NCBI RefSeq assembly: GCF_901709675.1
Contig: NC_051105.1
Span: forward strand, 10,340,604-10,404,603
Reading direction: 5' to 3'
Origin: Syngnathus acus
Lineage: Eukaryota > Chordata > Actinopteri > Syngnathiformes > Syngnathidae
DNA: 64,000 bases
Shown: positions 61,401 through 64,000 of the stretch, in pieces
Layout: each line of letters opens with the position of its first letter
Numbering within the stretch: position 1 is the stretch's first letter
Made by a program: the position numbers and the translations under genes
The notes under the pieces: model-generated
The model's database searches: none
What the model was told of the DNA's origin: nothing
What the model saw: only the letters and a program-made list of their open reading frames with translations

Positions 61401-63912
61401 TCTTGCGTTTTCATCCAAGCTGTGCTGGAAAAGATGATTCAGTATTTTTGGGATAGCTACTTTAAATGCTCTGGTGCTTTTGTTTGCAGTATGCCAGCGC
61501 TGTGGAGGATGGCGAGCATTACATGACCCCCAACGACTTTGTGCAGCGTTACCTCGCTCTCCAAACACAGCCCCAACATAATCCCAAAACCGTGGACCTG
61601 ATCGCCGGAGTGGCTGATACCACCAAAGATGGGTAAGTGGCATCCTCCCATCATATTTTATAGAAAGACAGTTCGCGCTCGGATGGAAGTCATGTGACGG
61701 CCGAGCTGCTTGCTAAGTGTGTGAAGTGCGTGAACTTTGTCGCGACAGGTTGATCTCATTCCAGGAGTTTTTGGCCTTTGAATCGGTTCTATGCGCCCCG
61801 GACGCCCTGTTCATTGTTGCTTTCCAGCTCTTTGATAAAACTGGCACTGGGGACATTTCTTTTGGTATGTACATAAAGTCTGACAGGTTTGTGTGGAGGC
61901 ATCGCCCGTGTCTCTTTCCAGTAATATACTAATTAGTTTGATTACTTTTCTTACACGAGACTCACGAGGATATAAAAGAATGATTAGGGAATGGTTGAGC
62001 GTAATTTGTCAGCTATTTTTCCTCAGGCCATTGAAAATTTTCAGTGCGCAGAAGGCAATGCTACATTGGGTGGGGGAATTTCCAAAACGGTCATGCCCTT
62101 GGGAAATATTGATAAATAAATCATTTTTATTTTTATCTATTTTATTTATCCATTCCACAGTCAAACGGTTACATTTTAAAAATGGTACATGACTGTATTT
62201 GCCTCCCCTGGTTAGCACCTGGGCACAAATGATTCCTCTGATACTGGCGTTTCACACTTTCAGCAAATGTACGTGACATCTTCAGCCAGACGGCAGTCCA
62301 TCATCACATTCCCTTCAACTGGGACTGCGAGTTCATCAGGCTACACTTTGGCCATGACAGAAGCAAGAAGCTCAGCTACACAGAATTCACCCAGTTTCTA
62401 CAGGTCACATTTTTCTCTTTCTCTCTCTCTATCCAGCCGTGTATCAAAAACTGCACTTTTTTTGTCGGGGCGCAAGGAACTGAATTATTCCGTTTTTTTT
62501 TTTTTTTTTGGCTGTTTGTGTAATAGCGAGGATTTACTGTAAACTGACATTCAGTTGTTTTTGTTGTCGCTAGACGGTGACGCAAGCGCTTAAATGCCAT
62601 GCCCTATTCCACTACTTTTCAGGATGTTTTTAAAGTTCATATCATCATTCTCGAGATGATTTATTTTATTTTCACAACAGAAATGGATAGCCGTAACTCT
62701 GGAAAAGTCAATTATGTGTCGACAGAAAATTCAGGTTATCAAATATTTATTGAGCGGCAGTGGCGCTTCCGTGGGCCCTCCCGCACTGATGCCGACTTTG
62801 GGGCCAGGCCAAGGCAGGGAGGAACCACATCAGAACGTGACTGGCGAGAACTTTGCGGTTAATCACACTTGATCCGCCCCCTTATTTATTTTCCAACTTA
62901 CCTTCTGATATCAATCTCGCCTCTCTACCGCTGCCTTGTGGCCGTGGCAATTTTGCACAAAATAACCAATTTGTGAGGCATCCTGTCTCAATAATCATCA
63001 AACATTGATGGAAGAATTATTGAACCACAAAGCACTGATTAGGTAATGAGAAGCGGTGCAAAAAAAGGAAGTAACAGCTGGCTGGATATTGCGCGATGCT
63101 CGGGTTACATGAGCTTTGACAGCGGACATTGGCCCGGGCTCGGCCTTCCTCTGCATCCCTTTCTGATTGCATGCTTGTCATATTGAATCATTTCCCCCGC
63201 GCGCGCACACCGCCAGTCGTCTCAGTAAGCGTTCCTCTCTCTTCCGGGATCAGGCTTGCCTGGACATGGTTTCCATTAGTCAATCACGAGATGTGGTGAT
63301 TACCAAAGCCAGTGTCTCTCACTGTCACATCAGATGACTTTTACGTCTGACATTATCACGCTTTTCTTCTTCAAGGTTCCATTTCACAGCTCACTTATTG
63401 CACCTTGTTCCTCATCACAAGAACCTGCTCTCTCCGGTCACCTTTTTGTCAACGTGACCCAACTCGCTGTCTTCTCTCCATTGCTGTAGGAGCTGCAGCT
63501 GGAGCACGCCCGCCAGGCGTTCGCCCAGAAAGACAAAGGGAAAAGTGGCACCATCACGGCTTTGGACTTCAGCGACATCATGGCCACCATCAGGCATCAC
63601 ATGCTGACTCCATTTGTGGAGGAGAATCTGGTTTCTGTGAGTTAGGGAAAATCTTGTGTAGAGAGGTCCTGAACCACCAGGTCCGCACAGTCGTTGAAGA
63701 TGGTTATGATCGTGAATTGCCAGTTCAAAAAAATACTTTCTCTTGCCTCTGATCTCTTTTGCTGTTCCTCCAGGCGGCTGGAGGCAGCACCTCCCACATG
63801 GTGAGCTTCTCCTACTTCAACGCCTTTAACGCCCTGCTCAACAACATGGAGCTGATCCGCAAGATTTACAGCACCCTCGTCAACACATACAAAGACAAGC
63901 TGGTAACCAAAG
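58477..63912 (+). CDS. slc25a12: Aralar1, mitochondrial aspartate/glutamate carrier, first seven exons (3' end outside window)
   Basis: Inner-membrane carrier that exchanges matrix aspartate for cytosolic glutamate plus a proton, stimulated by external calcium. Exons: 58477-58488, 58922-58975, 61490-61632, 61749-61864, 62264-62403, 63490-63636, 63774-63912. They join into about 250 residues (MAVK, then [18 protein letters not shown]). This is most of the N-terminal EF-hand domain: the calcium-binding loop is DTTKDGLISFQE (about 65-76), with a further EF-hand-like stretch [10 protein letters not shown]. The six-helix carrier domain lies beyond the window. The donor after 63912 (AAAG|GTAGTC) is in the expected place. 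Family choice between SLC25A12 and SLC25A13 rests on linkage to hat1 and dlx1/2, supported by MAVKV. Confidence 0.95.
59197..59522. mobile_element. 326-bp hAT-like non-autonomous element
   Basis: Left end ACAGGTGTCAAACTC followed by AAGGCCCGGGGGCC; right end GAGTTTGACACCCCTG preceded by GCGGCCCGTG, giving inverted termini. The CAGGGGTGTCAAACT terminus is a common vertebrate hAT type. The 9-mer ATTTATACC flanks both sides (59188-59196 and 59523-59531), so the insertion duplication is still readable. No coding capacity. Confidence 0.88.
60285..60450. promoter_or_regulatory. Candidate conserved element in slc25a12 intron 2
   Basis: CTGTATAATTTGATTAAG, CCGCAATAAATTGCCGGG and GATGCGTTAATTCGTTGC: dense homeobox cores with half-palindromes, unlike the surrounding intron. 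Confidence 0.4.
62404..63489 (+). other. slc25a12: slc25a12 intron 5 with possible conserved block
   Basis: A 1.1 kb intron. 62725-63060 is less AT-rich and non-repetitive (CAGGTTATCAAATATTTATTG, CTGATATCAATCTCGCC, AATTTTGCACAAAATAACC), possibly regulatory. The remainder is unremarkable, with a T run at 62492-62509. Confidence 0.45.
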
Positions 63913-64000
63913 GTAGTCCCCATCCCACTCGCCACCTCACCACCGACAGACGGCATCGTCGCGACTGAATAATACTGATCAGCATGGATTTTTGTTGTGT

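Larger units (their letters stand above)
58976..61489 (+). other. slc25a12: slc25a12 intron 2
   Basis: A 2.5 kb intron containing a hAT-like element (59197-59522) and a possible conserved element at 60285-60450. The remainder is AT-rich, with no exon recognised. Confidence 0.7.

Overview
This is nuclear DNA of a bony fish, most likely a compact-genome percomorph teleost. Intron-rich vertebrate genes are packed at about eight loci per 64 kb, with short introns, teleost-type microsatellites and small DNA-transposon remnants. The species cannot be named from the sequence alone. The gene order is the vertebrate dlx1/dlx2 locus (human 2q31: PDK1-ITGA6-DLX2-DLX1-HAT1-SLC25A12), read here in reverse relative to human.

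Layout. 1-9777 (+): 3' two thirds of a neurabin (ppp1r9a-like) gene, entering the window in the middle of an exon. 11744-13770 (-): pdk1, complete. 14689-16671 (+): nucleoporin 62 (nup62-like), complete in two coding exons. 17558-26643 (-): itga6, complete, including both alternative cytoplasmic-tail exons (6A and 6B). 31739-33321 (+) and 37642-38930 (-): dlx2a and dlx1a, a convergent homeobox pair separated by 4.3 kb of mostly non-coding DNA that should hold the shared I12a/I12b-type enhancers. 38931-50740: an 11.8 kb gene-free interval with many AT-core, homeobox-motif-rich blocks that look like conserved regulatory DNA. 50741-57313 (-): hat1, complete, 11 exons. 58477 to the window end (+): first seven coding exons of slc25a12 (aralar1), covering most of the calcium-sensing EF-hand domain.

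How it fits together. The housekeeping genes (pdk1, nup62, hat1, slc25a12) sit in divergent head-to-head pairs with about 0.9-1.2 kb between start codons (pdk1/nup62, hat1/slc25a12). Two neighbouring pairs (ppp1r9a-like/pdk1 and nup62/itga6) are tail to tail, with poly(A) signals only about 70-80 bp apart. The dlx pair, its intergenic DNA and the flanking gene-poor spans look like one regulatory domain. Candidate regulatory blocks continue into the introns of hat1, slc25a12 and itga6.

Part 2. I found no unprecedented protein system. The points most worth checking are: a neurabin gene beside pdk1/dlx1/dlx2, which mirrors the PPP1R9A-PDK4-DLX5/6-SLC25A13 locus; a GC-AG intron inside the dlx1a homeobox; a TATA-like core promoter inside the presumed dlx intergenic enhancer; no recognisable METAP1D; two small hAT-like elements with readable duplicated flanks; and a series of candidate enhancers. 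Exon coordinates come from splice-site and frame reading by eye. Most junctions of ppp1r9a-like, pdk1, nup62, dlx2a, dlx1a, hat1 and slc25a12 were checked for phase continuity. Several internal itga6 exons are given only approximately.
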